Assembly (NCBI RefSeq): GCF_900129905.1
Contig: NZ_FQXG01000008.1
Span: forward strand, 198,152 to 262,151
Direction of reading: 5' to 3'
Source of the DNA: Ferrimonas marina
Lineage (GTDB): Bacteria > Pseudomonadota > Gammaproteobacteria > Enterobacterales > Shewanellaceae
DNA length: 64,000 nt
The stretch's first letter is position 1. Every line of letters starts with the position of its first letter. Below, piece by piece: positions 27,434 through 36,166 of the stretch. Below the pieces are notes generated by a model, which was not told the DNA's origin, searched no databases, and was given only the letters and a program-made list of their open reading frames with translations. The translations under genes were made by a program, and so were the position numbers.

Positions 27434-27565
27434 ATGATCGATGCCTTGCTGCTCTGTATGTTGGCGATCCCCTTAACTTGGTTACTTCGTCCCTTCTTTT
27501 CAACGGCTTGGGCGTTTATTGTCGACGCGATTGAGCGTCGATTCAGTGAAAAGATCGATGATTAG
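27434..27565 (+). CDS. 43-residue membrane peptide A
   Basis: A hydrophobic helix fills about residues 3-30 (LLLCMLAIPLTWLL then FFSTAWAF) and is followed by a charged amphipathic tail DAIERRFSEKIDD. The ATG has SD GGTTGGAGAAAATAATA, which is why this start was chosen over longer upstream frames. A second peptide of the same length and design lies 74 bp downstream. It could be a type I toxin-like or regulatory membrane peptide; no family is recognised. Confidence 0.5.
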   Translation: MIDALLLCMLAIPLTWLLRPFFSTAWAFIVDAIERRFSEKIDD

Positions 27566-27582
27566 AGGACGAAAAGTCCAAT

Positions 27583-27634
27583 AAGTATTAGACTAAAGTC
27601 TAATGCTAGGTGCGACACTGACGCACCTTGGAGG
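27583..27634 (+). promoter_or_regulatory. Two hairpins abutting the ribosome-binding site of peptide B
   Basis: ATTAGACTAAAGTCTAAT (27587-27604) is a perfect dyad. AGGTGCG (27608-27614) pairs with CGCACCT (27622-27628), ending one base before the SD GGAGG (27630-27634) and 12 bases before the ATG. This suggests control of translation, or an operator, between the two small peptides. Confidence 0.45.
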
Positions 27635-27639
27635 TCGAA

Positions 27640-27771
27640 ATGATAGTGAAGTCCTTGGTTGTATCAGCGTTGCTGGTGCCCATTGTATCCCCTTTGGTGG
27701 ATCGCGCGATTGACGCATTGGCGAATCGTTTGGCCGATGGCCACGATAACGACAAAGATCCCCGGGGTTAA
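27640..27771 (+). CDS. 43-residue membrane peptide B
   Basis: Exactly the same length as peptide A with the same architecture: a hydrophobic N-terminal helix (about residues 2-19), then VDRAIDALANRLADG and an acidic tail. The tail VD-AI-x-x-R pattern resembles the tail of peptide A, so they may be diverged duplicates. SD GGAGG is optimally spaced. A strong terminator follows within 15 bp, so the pair forms a compact transcription unit. Confidence 0.55.
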   Translation: MIVKSLVVSALLVPIVSPLVDRAIDALANRLADGHDNDKDPRG

Positions 27772-27785
27772 AAACCCAATACGGA

Positions 27786-27822
27786 ACGCCCGCCTGACTC
27801 TCGTCGGCGGGCGTTTTTGTTT
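27786..27822. terminator. Terminator of small-peptide unit, shared with abgT-like gene
   Basis: ACGCCCGCC (27786-27794) pairs with GGCGGGCGT (27806-27814), then TTTTTGTTT. It lies between the peptide B stop and the convergent transporter stop. Confidence 0.85.
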
Positions 27823-27825
27823 CTG

Positions 27826-29325
27826 TTAGCCAATCCCCAATGGCCACTGAAGCTGCTGCCAAAGCAGGAACAATCCGGTCCAGCACAGCAACAGGGCCAG
27901 GCTGTAGGGCAGGGCACTGCTGAGCAACAAGCCCAGGCTGAAGCGGGGCTGGTAGCGGTGCAGGTAGAGCAGGATCATCGGCAGGTAGGGATTCACCGGG
28001 CTGATCACATTGGTGGAGGAGTCCGCCAGCCGAAACGCAGCCTGAATGGTGGCAGGTTCTATGCCGCTGAGCATCAGCATCGGCAGGAACACCGGGGCCA
28101 TCAGTGACCATTGAGCGGAACCGCTAAACACCAGCAGGTTGAGGCTGGCGGTCAGCAGGATGAACAGAAGCAGCGTGGTTTCCGGTGCAATGGCCCAGCT
28201 CGACAGCGCCTCGGCCCCCTGCACCGCCAGTACCACCGCCAGGTTGGTCCATTCGAAGCTGGCGATGAATTGTGCCACCACGAACAGCAGCACCAGGAAG
28301 GGGGCCATCTCCCGGATTGCCTGCTCCATCATCCGCGGCAGATCCGCCCAATGGGCCAGGGTTCCGCTGCGTCGACCGTAGGCGCAGGCGGTGGCCAGAA
28401 AGAACCCCATCAGCAGGGGTACCACGCCCCGCAGTGCCGGCGAAGGCAGCCAGCCCCCCTGCGGATTTCGCAGGCCCGACTCGGGCCACAACGCCAACAC
28501 GACTAAGCCAACCAAGTAGAGCATCGCCACCAGGGCCGCGCTGCGCAGCCCCTGCCGTTGGGCAGGGGTCAGGGTCGGTTGCTGGCCCTTGGGGGCGATG
28601 GATTCTATCGGAATGGGGACGATCCTCGGCTCCACCACCTTGTGGGTCACCAAGGTGATCACCAGCACAATCAATGGCACCGACGCGCACATGAAGTACC
28701 AGTTGGCGGTGGGGGCCACTACCGCGGAGGGATCAAGGCTTTGCGCCACCTCGGTGGAGATCCCCGAGATCAGCAGATCGGTGCCGGAGATAAAGAGATT
28801 GGCGGTAAAGCCAGCGAACACGGAGACGAAGCCAACCAGCACCCCCACCAAGGGTGAGCGGCCCACCGAGTGGAACATCATTGCGGCGATGGGAGGTACC
28901 AGCACGATGGCGGCATCCGATGCCAGGTTGCCGATGATCCCGACCAGCACCACCATGGGGGTGATCCAGCCGCGGGCGCTGCGGCGCAGCAGTGCGATCA
29001 TCGCCGCCTCGGCCAGGCCGGTTTGCTGTACCACCCCCAGTGCCAGCATCATGGTCAGTACCAGGCCAAGGGGCCGAAACTCGACGAAGTTGCTGATCAA
29101 GTGGGTCAGGGTGTAGCTCAGGCCGGACTGGGACAGCAACGGCTGGATGGTGACCCACTCGCCGCTGCTGGGGTGGGCCACGCCGCCTCGCCCGGCCAGC
29201 AAGGTTGAGAGCAGGGCTACGCTGGCCCACAGCAGCAGGAATAGCCAAAACGGGTGGGGAAGGCGATCGGTCAGGCGCACCAACCAGCCCTGGTCCCAGC
29301 GGGACTCTGCCTTAGGGGCCGTCAC
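27826..29325 (-). CDS. AbgT-family transporter
   Basis: A polytopic inner-membrane protein of 499 residues of the AbgT family, whose members import p-aminobenzoyl-glutamate or export sulfonamides. Family segments include GIIGNLASDAAIVLVPP, FTANLFISGTDLL and the late SSTNVISPVNPY motif. Start: GTG at 29325 has GGAGCG seven bases upstream; a TTG at 29346 would add seven residues. Flanking genes do not hint at a substrate. Confidence 0.88.
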   Translation of the reverse strand: MTAPKAESRWDQGWLVRLTDRLPHPFWLFLLLWASVALLSTLLAGRGGVAHPSSGEWVTIQPLLSQSGLSYTLTHLISNFVEFRPLGLVLTMMLALGVVQQTGLAEAAMIALLRRSARGWITPMVVLVGIIGNLASDAAIVLVPPIAAMMFHSVGRSPLVGVLVGFVSVFAGFTANLFISGTDLLISGISTEVAQSLDPSAVVAPTANWYFMCASVPLIVLVITLVTHKVVEPRIVPIPIESIAPKGQQPTLTPAQRQGLRSAALVAMLYLVGLVVLALWPESGLRNPQGGWLPSPALRGVVPLLMGFFLATACAYGRRSGTLAHWADLPRMMEQAIREMAPFLVLLFVVAQFIASFEWTNLAVVLAVQGAEALSSWAIAPETTLLLFILLTASLNLLVFSGSAQWSLMAPVFLPMLMLSGIEPATIQAAFRLADSSTNVISPVNPYLPMILLYLHRYQPRFSLGLLLSSALPYSLALLLCWTGLFLLWQQLQWPLGIG

Positions 29326-29681
29326 AACTGCGCTCCGAGACCACAATCGGGCTGTCTGCTGTCATCTACCAGCCTCCTGCTGGACTATCGGTTTTGCGCC
29401 ACTGACCCTTGTTGTCGGCACAACATGGAAAAAAGCCATGTCAGCGAGGTTCAGAGCCGCTTTGGCACCTAGGATCTGATACCTGCCATCGTCATTGGCA
29501 GCGCCTGCTGTACAACAGCTAACCTACGCGGCCCCTGCTGGGCTGTCGAGCCAGCCGCTTTGGCCCGCCTTTACCTTACCCTGCCGTATCTTGCCGCCTT
29601 TCTGCTCCATGTTGGATAAATGCTCTGTAATGGCTCGCCATTCTGGTGTGGTGTACTAAACCTTACACATATTGAAACAAA
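29326..29681. other. Divergent promoter region abgT-like / sortase
   Basis: About 355 bp without a credible ORF. TACTAA at about 29653-29658 could be the -10 for the sortase gene. I see no strong hairpin or terminator. Confidence 0.35.
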
Positions 29682-30422
29682 ATGCGTTGGCGGGATGGCG
29701 TGTCGAATCGGCTAGGGCGATGGCTGGAATGGGTGTGCTGGGGCATCGGCTCTGCGGCGATGCTGGCCTTTTTGCTGTCCAGGCTTCATGCCCAGGTTGG
29801 GGCGAGCGAGGGCATCGCAGAGTTTGAGCAGATGCGTCAGGCCCTGGCGGCGACGGCGGTGGCAGAGCAAAGCGAGGCCCAGCAGGGCGTTGATGCTGTC
29901 AGTGAACCCGTGGCTTCGGCAGCCGAGGACGAAACACCGGCGTTGGCAGTGCCAGAGCCCGATCAGTCACTCTGGTCCGCCGGTCGTAAAACTCACTACC
30001 AGCAAGCGCTGGAACAGGGCAGCGACAGCCCGATGGCGCTACTCACCATCGAACGTATCGACTTGACGGTGGCGGTGTTCGAAGGGGTCGAGGAGCGAAT
30101 ATTGAACAAAGGGGTAGGGCGGGTGCCCACCCGTGGCCAGTGGGATGGGACCCATAACCTGTCGCTGGCCGCCCACCGAGACAGCTTTTTTCGTCGGTTA
30201 GGGGAGTTGGAACTGGGTGACCGGATCCAGCTCGCCACCGTGACAGGGGAATCGCATCAGTTTGAGATCTCTGATGTGTTGATAGTCGAGCCCAAGGATG
30301 TGCATGTAATGGCGCCAATGGAAGTACCTTCAATAACCTTGATTACGTGTTACCCGTTTTACTACGTAGGTCATGCGCCACAGCGGTATATCGTCCAGGC
30401 CCGTCGCCTCGATGGGTCTTAG
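29682..30422 (+). CDS. Sortase family transpeptidase
   Basis: A membrane-anchored cysteine transpeptidase of 246 residues. An N-terminal TM helix is at about 16-33, followed by an Ala/Glu-rich periplasmic linker (about 40-95) and the sortase barrel. The catalytic triad is visible: His165 in AAHRDSFF, Cys223 in TLITCYPF and Arg235 in APQRYIV. The Thr-Leu-x-Thr-Cys pattern is canonical. It is 25 bp upstream of a protein with an LPSTAS-TM-basic tail, its presumed dedicated substrate. Confidence 0.9.
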   Translation: MRWRDGVSNRLGRWLEWVCWGIGSAAMLAFLLSRLHAQVGASEGIAEFEQMRQALAATAVAEQSEAQQGVDAVSEPVASAAEDETPALAVPEPDQSLWSAGRKTHYQQALEQGSDSPMALLTIERIDLTVAVFEGVEERILNKGVGRVPTRGQWDGTHNLSLAAHRDSFFRRLGELELGDRIQLATVTGESHQFEISDVLIVEPKDVHVMAPMEVPSITLITCYPFYYVGHAPQRYIVQARRLDGS

Positions 30423-30447
30423 AACCTTCTGAATTTAGGAGTGAATT

Positions 30448-30969
30448 ATGAAATGGTTCAAGCAAGGCCTGACTGCGGCGGCCCTGTTATCTGTGATGAG
30501 CTTTTCTGCCCATGCGGTGGATTGCAGTGACATCGAGTGGCACCAGGATGTGTTGGACAAGTTCCCGAATGCGGCGGAAGCCTGTCAATCGGTAGTGATG
30601 CGCGACGGTGAGGTGCATGTCGAGATGATCGCCGAGTTTGTGCGGATGCGCCCCAATAACCGGGCCGATCTCTTGGTTCATGCCAACGATGGCACCAAGA
30701 AAGAGGTGACGGTCAAGGTGGATAACCGCATCAAGGTGAACGATGAGGTGGCCTTTGATACCTTGCCTCGTGGTTACGAGATGCAGTTCTTTATCCCCAA
30801 CGACCGTTTTGAGGTTGTGCATGCGGTGAGCCAGATGCCGGTGGAAGAGGTGGTCATCGAAGAGATCGCCTATCTGCCCTCTACCGCTTCGGTTTGGCCA
30901 TTGGTAGGCAGCCTCGGGGCGATGTTCCTGGGTATCGCTGGGGCATTGCGCCTGCGTCGTCGGAAGTAA
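30448..30969 (+). CDS. Sortase substrate with LPSTAS C-terminal sorting signal
   Basis: A 173-residue precursor. A signal peptide is cleaved near Ala-His-Ala (residue 23). The soluble domain of about 115 residues has two cysteines (26 and 46) and many Val/Glu/Asp. A sorting signal follows: LPSTAS at 143-148, a hydrophobic helix at about 150-167 and RLRRRK at the end. This is the tripartite signal recognised by sortases, and the gene lies directly after one. The soluble domain is not recognised. A terminator follows 15 bp on, so this is a two-gene unit. Confidence 0.75.
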   Translation: MKWFKQGLTAAALLSVMSFSAHAVDCSDIEWHQDVLDKFPNAAEACQSVVMRDGEVHVEMIAEFVRMRPNNRADLLVHANDGTKKEVTVKVDNRIKVNDEVAFDTLPRGYEMQFFIPNDRFEVVHAVSQMPVEEVVIEEIAYLPSTASVWPLVGSLGAMFLGIAGALRLRRRK

Positions 30970-30984
30970 ACTTGTGTTGCACAC

Positions 30985-31021
30985 GCCAGGGGCACCCAAT
31001 CGGGTGCCCCTGGCTGTTTTT
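30985..31021 (+). terminator. Terminator of the sortase/substrate operon
   Basis: CCAGGGGCACCC, loop AATC, GGGTGCCCCTGG, then CTGTTTTT: a 12-bp GC-rich stem. Confidence 0.9.
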
Positions 31022-31116
31022 ATGCTCATCGCCGTCCGGATGGGCGGCAAAAGCAAGCGAGACAGTGGCAAAAGCAGTAGTATACGCCCACTTTCCTGCG
31101 GCAATTGAGGCGACCC

Positions 31117-31956
31117 ATGCTCTCCTACCGTCACAGCTACCACGCTGGCAACCATGCAGATGTGCTCAAACACTGCGTTCAGGCTCTGATCCTGGAAGCC
31201 CTGAAGGGCAAAGAGAAACCCTTCGTGTACCACGATACCCACTCCGGGGCCGGTCGCTATGACCTCAGTGCCGAGCATGCCGAGAAGACCGGCGAGTACA
31301 TCGATGGCATTGGCCGGCTATGGCAGCAAGACTGCCCGGAAGCACTGCACCCTTACCTGGCGGCAGTGAAGGCCCTCAATCCCAGTGGCAACCTGCGCTA
31401 CTACCCCGGCAGCCCGCTACTGGCGGCCAAGCTGCTCAGAGAGCAGGATCGGCTGGTGATGACCGAATTGCACCCCACCGACCACCCGCGCCTGGTGCAG
31501 GAGTTTGCCGGTGATCGCCGGGCCCGGGTCTACCAGGAGGATGGCTACCAGCGGCTCAAGGCAGCCCTGCCGCCCAAGGAGCGTCGTGGTGTGGTGTTGA
31601 TTGACCCGCCGTACGAGCTCAAGGGCGAGTACAACGACCTGGTCAAAGGCGTTCTGGCGGGCATCAAGCGCTGGGCCACCGGCACCTTTGCCCTGTGGTA
31701 TCCGGTGGTGTATCGCCGTGACATCGAGCAGGTACAAAAGCAGCTGCAGGCCAGCGGGGTGCGCAAGATCCTGCAGATCGAGATGAACGTGATGGCGGAT
31801 ACCGGCGAGCGCGGCATGACCGGCTCGGGTATGATAGTGATCAATCCCCCCTGGAAGCTGGAACAGCAGATGCGCGATCTGCTGCCCTGGCTGACCGAGC
31901 GCCTGGCCCAGTCTCCCCAGGCCAACTTCAAGGTGGAGTGGTTAGTTCCGGAGTAG
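31117..31956 (+). CDS. rlmJ: 23S rRNA (adenine2030-N6)-methyltransferase RlmJ
   Basis: A SAM-dependent N6-adenine methyltransferase of 279 residues acting on A2030 of 23S rRNA. The family-defining N-terminus MLSYRHSYHAGNHADVLKH, the DTHSGAGRYDL motif I and the catalytic DPPY (VLIDPPYE) are all present. Start 31117 matches that N-terminus; a start at 31105 would add four residues. It converges on cymA with a 2-bp gap and no terminator between them. Confidence 0.96.
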   Translation: MLSYRHSYHAGNHADVLKHCVQALILEALKGKEKPFVYHDTHSGAGRYDLSAEHAEKTGEYIDGIGRLWQQDCPEALHPYLAAVKALNPSGNLRYYPGSPLLAAKLLREQDRLVMTELHPTDHPRLVQEFAGDRRARVYQEDGYQRLKAALPPKERRGVVLIDPPYELKGEYNDLVKGVLAGIKRWATGTFALWYPVVYRRDIEQVQKQLQASGVRKILQIEMNVMADTGERGMTGSGMIVINPPWKLEQQMRDLLPWLTERLAQSPQANFKVEWLVPE

Positions 31957-31958
31957 CC

Positions 31959-32522
31959 TCACCCCTTGGGATAGGGGTGCGCCACCCCTTTGTGGCAATC
32001 CACGCAGGTTCGGCGCTGGTCCGGTTCCTTTTTATAGTTGGCGGCGTGCATCCGCGCCGCCATGGTCTTCATCGCCTCCGGTGCCTCCTGGGTCACCTGG
32101 TTGTGGCAATTCTGGCAGGTGGAGGAGTCGATCCGCTTCAGGTAGGCCAGCGCCAGATCCGCCTGCTCCTTCCGATTGGCCTCCAGCCACTCCTGGGTGT
32201 TAAAGCCATCAATGGTGAGATAGCCCCAGATATCCTTCGACACTACGATCTTCTTCACCAGGTAGTTGAACGGCTCCTGGGCAATGTGGCACTGCTGACA
32301 CTGCACCACCACTCCGGCCCGGTTGTTGCCGTGGGCCGAGGCCAGCACCTCATCCTTAAGCGAATGATTGCTATGGCAGGTCATGCAGAACTCGTCAGTA
32401 CTGGTGGCGTGCAGGGTCTGCTGCATGGCGAAATAGCCGACCACACCGATCACCACCCCCACCGCCACCAGGGTGGAAACCGAGTACCTGCTGCTGGGTT
32501 TGAATAGCTTGCGCCAATTCAT
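31959..32522 (-). CDS. cymA: Tetrahaem cytochrome c, CymA-type menaquinol oxidase (NapC/NirT family)
   Basis: An inner-membrane-anchored c-type cytochrome that takes electrons from menaquinol and passes them to periplasmic terminal reductases (Fe(III), fumarate, nitrate, DMSO in Shewanella). The 187-residue protein has one N-terminal TM helix (about 15-33) and four CxxCH motifs at 46-50, 75-79, 136-140 and 173-177. The N-terminus MNWRKLFKPS, the STDEFC region, LTIDGFNTQ and the C-terminal CVDCHKGVAHPYPKG closely match remembered Shewanella CymA, including its length. A lysine at 91 fits the quinone-site lysine described there. It is monocistronic. Confidence 0.9.
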   Translation of the reverse strand: MNWRKLFKPSSRYSVSTLVAVGVVIGVVGYFAMQQTLHATSTDEFCMTCHSNHSLKDEVLASAHGNNRAGVVVQCQQCHIAQEPFNYLVKKIVVSKDIWGYLTIDGFNTQEWLEANRKEQADLALAYLKRIDSSTCQNCHNQVTQEAPEAMKTMAARMHAANYKKEPDQRRTCVDCHKGVAHPYPKG

Positions 32523-32623
32523 GGTGCCGCTCCTTAGGTCCAGATGAAGACTCAAGCATAGCGGCTTCGCGGGGAGGCTCCGGTTTAATCGCGGGGCCTA
32601 GGTCGGATGGTGCCAGGGCCGGG

Positions 32624-33190
32624 CTAGGGTTGAATCGGAGCGGAAGCCAGTTGCTGGGCGATGACGGTCATCTGCTGCTGCCACAACGCCCTCATCTGTT
32701 CGGTCATCGCTACGTAGCCTGCCTGGTCCTGTTGGGCCTGGTGCTGAAAGCTCTGTTGCCACTGCAACTGGTCACCCTGAAACAGGCTGTACTGCCCGGT
32801 CAGAAACACCTCGCCATTGGGGCTGCCAAACAACCGACTGACCTCGATGCGCAGGCGCCAGGCAGATGGGGAGGTGTGTTGCTGCCATTGCGGCAGCGCC
32901 GCTTGCAAGCTCTCCTGGGTCAGTCGCTGCAGCTGATCCTGCAGCGGGGCCGCCCAGAGCTGGTGACGACTGAGGTGCAGGTGACCCTCTGGCATCATCA
33001 ACACCGGCCCCACGTGGCGCACCTGGCTGTCCAGCCGAACCGGCTCGATCCACAACTCGCCGGGACGGTCGCTGACCGACGCCATAGTGAGCGGCCGATC
33101 GCTGAGGGAGTGGTAACTGGGCGAGGGGTTGCTGCTGCAACCGACGCACAGCAGTGCAGAGAGGCCGATCAGGATTAGCAGCCGGTTCAT
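32624..33190 (-). CDS. pqiC: PqiC outer-membrane lipoprotein
   Basis: A lipoprotein of 188 residues with a lipobox ending at Cys18 (LLCVGC), belonging to the ABC-transport auxiliary/PqiC family. It acts with PqiA and PqiB in lipid trafficking between the two membranes. The start overlaps the pqiB stop by 4 bases (ATGA). The C-terminal half is Gln-rich. Confidence 0.85.
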   Translation of the reverse strand: MNRLLILIGLSALLCVGCSSNPSPSYHSLSDRPLTMASVSDRPGELWIEPVRLDSQVRHVGPVLMMPEGHLHLSRHQLWAAPLQDQLQRLTQESLQAALPQWQQHTSPSAWRLRIEVSRLFGSPNGEVFLTGQYSLFQGDQLQWQQSFQHQAQQDQAGYVAMTEQMRALWQQQMTVIAQQLASAPIQP

Positions 33191-34824
33191 GGGGATACCT
33201 CAATCTCAGGGTCGGGCAGGGCGTCCTCGCCCCAGACCAGGGCGTCAGGCTTGCGGCCCAGGCTGTGCATCAGTGGCTCCATCTGGTTCATCAGCCGGTT
33301 CAGCTCCGCCAGGCTTTGCTCCAGCTGGTGGTAGATGGGGGCATTGGGTTCCAGCCCTGCAAGGGTTTCGTTGAGCTGGGTCAGGGTGTTGCGCAGCTCG
33401 GGGATCAGTTGCTCTTGCTGGGTCTCGGAGAGCAAACCATTGACCTCTCCGGCGGTCACCGTCAGGGCATTCACTGTCTTATCCAGGTCTGCCACCAGTT
33501 GGTTGGTGTTGAGCAGCAATGGCTCCATCGGCAGCTCGGCGATCTTCTCCAAGACCGCATTGAGGTTGCTGGCCAGGGCGCCAAAGTCGTTTTCTACCGT
33601 GGGGATGATTGGATACGGCAGAATTTCCCCCAGGGCGACTTGCTCTGAAACGTCGGTGGGCTCGTCTTCGAAGGCAAAGGTGATCGCTTTAGCGCCGGTC
33701 AGCAGGTTGCTGGTGCCGAGGGTGGCTCTTAGGCCATTCTGCACCCACTTATCGAACTTGCTGCGCCAGGCCTCGCTGAAGCTGGCATCCAGATCGCTCT
33801 CAAATCGATCCAACTGGATAACGATGAGCACCGGGATAGCACCAGAGTCGGTTACCGCGTCAATCTCTGTGAGCGCGCGGCAGGGGACCTCTTCCACCTC
33901 TCCAATCTGAATGCCGCGATAGGTGACGGGTGAGCCCTGCATCAGCCCGGCCACCGACTGGTTGAACAGCAGCACGTACTCCAGGTCATGCTCCAGTCGA
34001 CTGTCTTCCATCGCTTGGCGATCAGCAAAAAGGGTAAAAGAGTGCTCATCCTGGATCGGCCCGCCGGCTTTAACGCCTTCTGGCAGACCAAAGGTGATGC
34101 TGCCGTTAATCAGCGAATCCAGTGATTCCATGCTCATATTCAGGCCCGCCGACGAGAGGCTGACCTCCAGCCCCGGCACCTGCCAGAAACGGCTTTGCTG
34201 ATTGATCAGGTCGTCGAAGGGGGAGAAGATAAAGGCCTGGGAGCGCACCTGGTCCTGGTCTGGCAGATAGGTGACACTCTCTATCTTGCCCACCTCGAAA
34301 CCGCGGTAACGGATGCTGGTGCCTTCGCCGACCGACAGGCGGCGAAAGCTCATCAGTTCAATGCGGGTGCCTGGGGTATCGGGGCCGGCCACTGGCGGTG
34401 TCTCCTGCAGCTCGAAGTTACGCCTTTCCCTGCGGCTGGTACCGGGCTTGAGCTCGATGTAGGCGCCGGAGAACAGGGTCGACAGACCGCTCACACCGCT
34501 GCGGCCAACCCGGGGTTTCACCACCCAGAACAGTGAATCCTCCACCAGGGCCTCCCTGGCTTCCTTGTTGATCCGAGCCTGGATCACGGCACCGCGCAGC
34601 TCTTTGTCCAGGGCAATGGTCTTGATGGTGCCGATCTCCACGCTCTGGAGGCGGATCTTGGTTTTACCCGCCTCCAGCCCTTCGGCGTTGGCCACCGTCA
34701 GTTCGATCATCGGCCCCTGGCGCAGCCAGAAGCTCAGCACCATCCACAGGCCTATCAATACCGCGATCACCGGGATCAGCCAGATGGTGGCGATGCGGTT
34801 TCGTTTGACGCTTTTGCTATCCAT
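33187..34824 (-). CDS. pqiB: PqiB, MCE-domain periplasm-spanning protein
   Basis: An intermembrane transport protein of 545 residues. An N-terminal TM anchor is at about 14-35, then three MCE domains (beginning near GPMIELTVANAEGLEAGKTK, GTRIELMS and EHSFTLFADR), then a long helical C-terminus (about 410-520) that forms the needle in E. coli PqiB. Start 34824 overlaps the pqiA stop by 8 bases; an in-frame ATG at 34839 adds five residues. Confidence 0.92.
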   Translation of the reverse strand: MDSKSVKRNRIATIWLIPVIAVLIGLWMVLSFWLRQGPMIELTVANAEGLEAGKTKIRLQSVEIGTIKTIALDKELRGAVIQARINKEAREALVEDSLFWVVKPRVGRSGVSGLSTLFSGAYIELKPGTSRRERRNFELQETPPVAGPDTPGTRIELMSFRRLSVGEGTSIRYRGFEVGKIESVTYLPDQDQVRSQAFIFSPFDDLINQQSRFWQVPGLEVSLSSAGLNMSMESLDSLINGSITFGLPEGVKAGGPIQDEHSFTLFADRQAMEDSRLEHDLEYVLLFNQSVAGLMQGSPVTYRGIQIGEVEEVPCRALTEIDAVTDSGAIPVLIVIQLDRFESDLDASFSEAWRSKFDKWVQNGLRATLGTSNLLTGAKAITFAFEDEPTDVSEQVALGEILPYPIIPTVENDFGALASNLNAVLEKIAELPMEPLLLNTNQLVADLDKTVNALTVTAGEVNGLLSETQQEQLIPELRNTLTQLNETLAGLEPNAPIYHQLEQSLAELNRLMNQMEPLMHSLGRKPDALVWGEDALPDPEIEVSP

Positions 34825-36043
34825 GGCTTGCATCGGCACAGTGGTCCCAAATTAGGCGAGGGTCAAAGCTGGCGGCGGCGAGCATGGTCAAAACCACCAC
34901 GGCAGCGAAGGAGACGGCGGCGGGTCCCGGGGTGACGTTGGCCAGCCCCTGGATCTGGATCAGCGCCGCCAGTAGGGCCACCACAAAGACATCGATCATC
35001 GACCAGCGACCAATGAACTCGGTAATGCGGTACATCCGGGTCATCTCCTGCGGTGAGTGGGGCTGGCGCCGGTACACCGTCCAGCACAACCAGGCGATGG
35101 CGATCATCTTGGCAATAGGCACAAAGACGCTGGCAATGAAGATCACCAGGGCGATGGGGTAATCCTCCAACTGCCATAGCAGCACCACGCCACCGAGGAT
35201 AGTGGAGGGCTCGGCGACCCCCAAGGTGGAGGTGGTCATGATGGGGTGCACATTGGCGGGGATGTAGAGCACCACCGCCGCCAGCAAGAACGCCAGGGGC
35301 CGCTCCAAACCACCGGCCTTGCGTTGCTGCAGGGAAGCCTGGCAGCGGCGGCATCGCCCGGGCTCCAGGTTGAGCTGGTGGCAGTGGCTGCAGGGCCAAA
35401 GCGGCTGATTGGGCGCGGGATTGACTGTCTGCAATGGCCCCAGGCACTGCTGGTACAGGTAGTGGCGGTCGACGCTGGTCAGGGTCGCCAGGTAGAGGCA
35501 GACGAACAGGCAAAAGGCCCAGAAGGAGAGACCAAACTGGATATCGGCGTAGGCGGTGATCTTCACCAGCGCCACCAGCACGCCGATCAGGAACACATCC
35601 ACCATCAGCCACATGCGCAGTTGATGATGCACCAACAGCAGAGGCTTGGCGTGCTCCGGTTTGTGTCCCAGCGCCAGCTGTCCATAAAGGTAGGCGATGA
35701 TAACCAGGTCAATCAGCGGGAACAGCATCAGCCCCAACACCAGCAGGGTGGCCACCAGGTAGTAGTAACCCTCGGTCAGGCCACTGGTGGTCTGCCAAAA
35801 CTCGATGGCGGTGGTGTTGCCCCCCTGGCTGATTCCCAAGAAGGAGAAGCAGAAGATGAGGGGAAACAGTGACAGGGCGGCGATGGCCAAGGCCAGAGGT
35901 GCCTGCAGCGGTTGGCGCGGCACATGGCGCAGAGCGTGGCCGCAACGGCGACACTTCAACGACTGGCCGGCACGGGCACGGCCCAGCCGGTAGTGCTGAT
36001 TACACTCCTCGCAAAAGGTGTCGGCCGCTCCAGGCTGGCTCAT
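34817..36043 (-). CDS. pqiA: PqiA, integral membrane component
   Basis: A multi-pass inner-membrane protein of 408 residues with two rubredoxin-like zinc-ribbon modules: CEECNQHY / CRRCGHAL at the N-terminus and CSHCHQL / CRRCQAS in the middle. Each is followed by four TM helices. The C-terminal part (PTSILGGVVLLW-like, RWSMIDVFVVALLAAL, FDPRLIWD) matches E. coli PqiA closely. Start 36043 puts the first zinc ribbon at residue 11, as in homologues; the frame stays open upstream to 36142 but lacks family similarity there. Confidence 0.92.
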   Translation of the reverse strand: MSQPGAADTFCEECNQHYRLGRARAGQSLKCRRCGHALRHVPRQPLQAPLALAIAALSLFPLIFCFSFLGISQGGNTTAIEFWQTTSGLTEGYYYLVATLLVLGLMLFPLIDLVIIAYLYGQLALGHKPEHAKPLLLVHHQLRMWLMVDVFLIGVLVALVKITAYADIQFGLSFWAFCLFVCLYLATLTSVDRHYLYQQCLGPLQTVNPAPNQPLWPCSHCHQLNLEPGRCRRCQASLQQRKAGGLERPLAFLLAAVVLYIPANVHPIMTTSTLGVAEPSTILGGVVLLWQLEDYPIALVIFIASVFVPIAKMIAIAWLCWTVYRRQPHSPQEMTRMYRITEFIGRWSMIDVFVVALLAALIQIQGLANVTPGPAAVSFAAVVVLTMLAAASFDPRLIWDHCADASHG

Positions 36044-36166
36044 TGATGGGGTATTCCCTTGGTTTATTCCATGATTAACGGATAGTTGCTGACTGGAGAA
36101 AGTCAAACCGCCCAGCCCTTGGGTTGCGTTAAGCTGGGCCAAACCCCGTGTTAAGGAAGAATCAGG

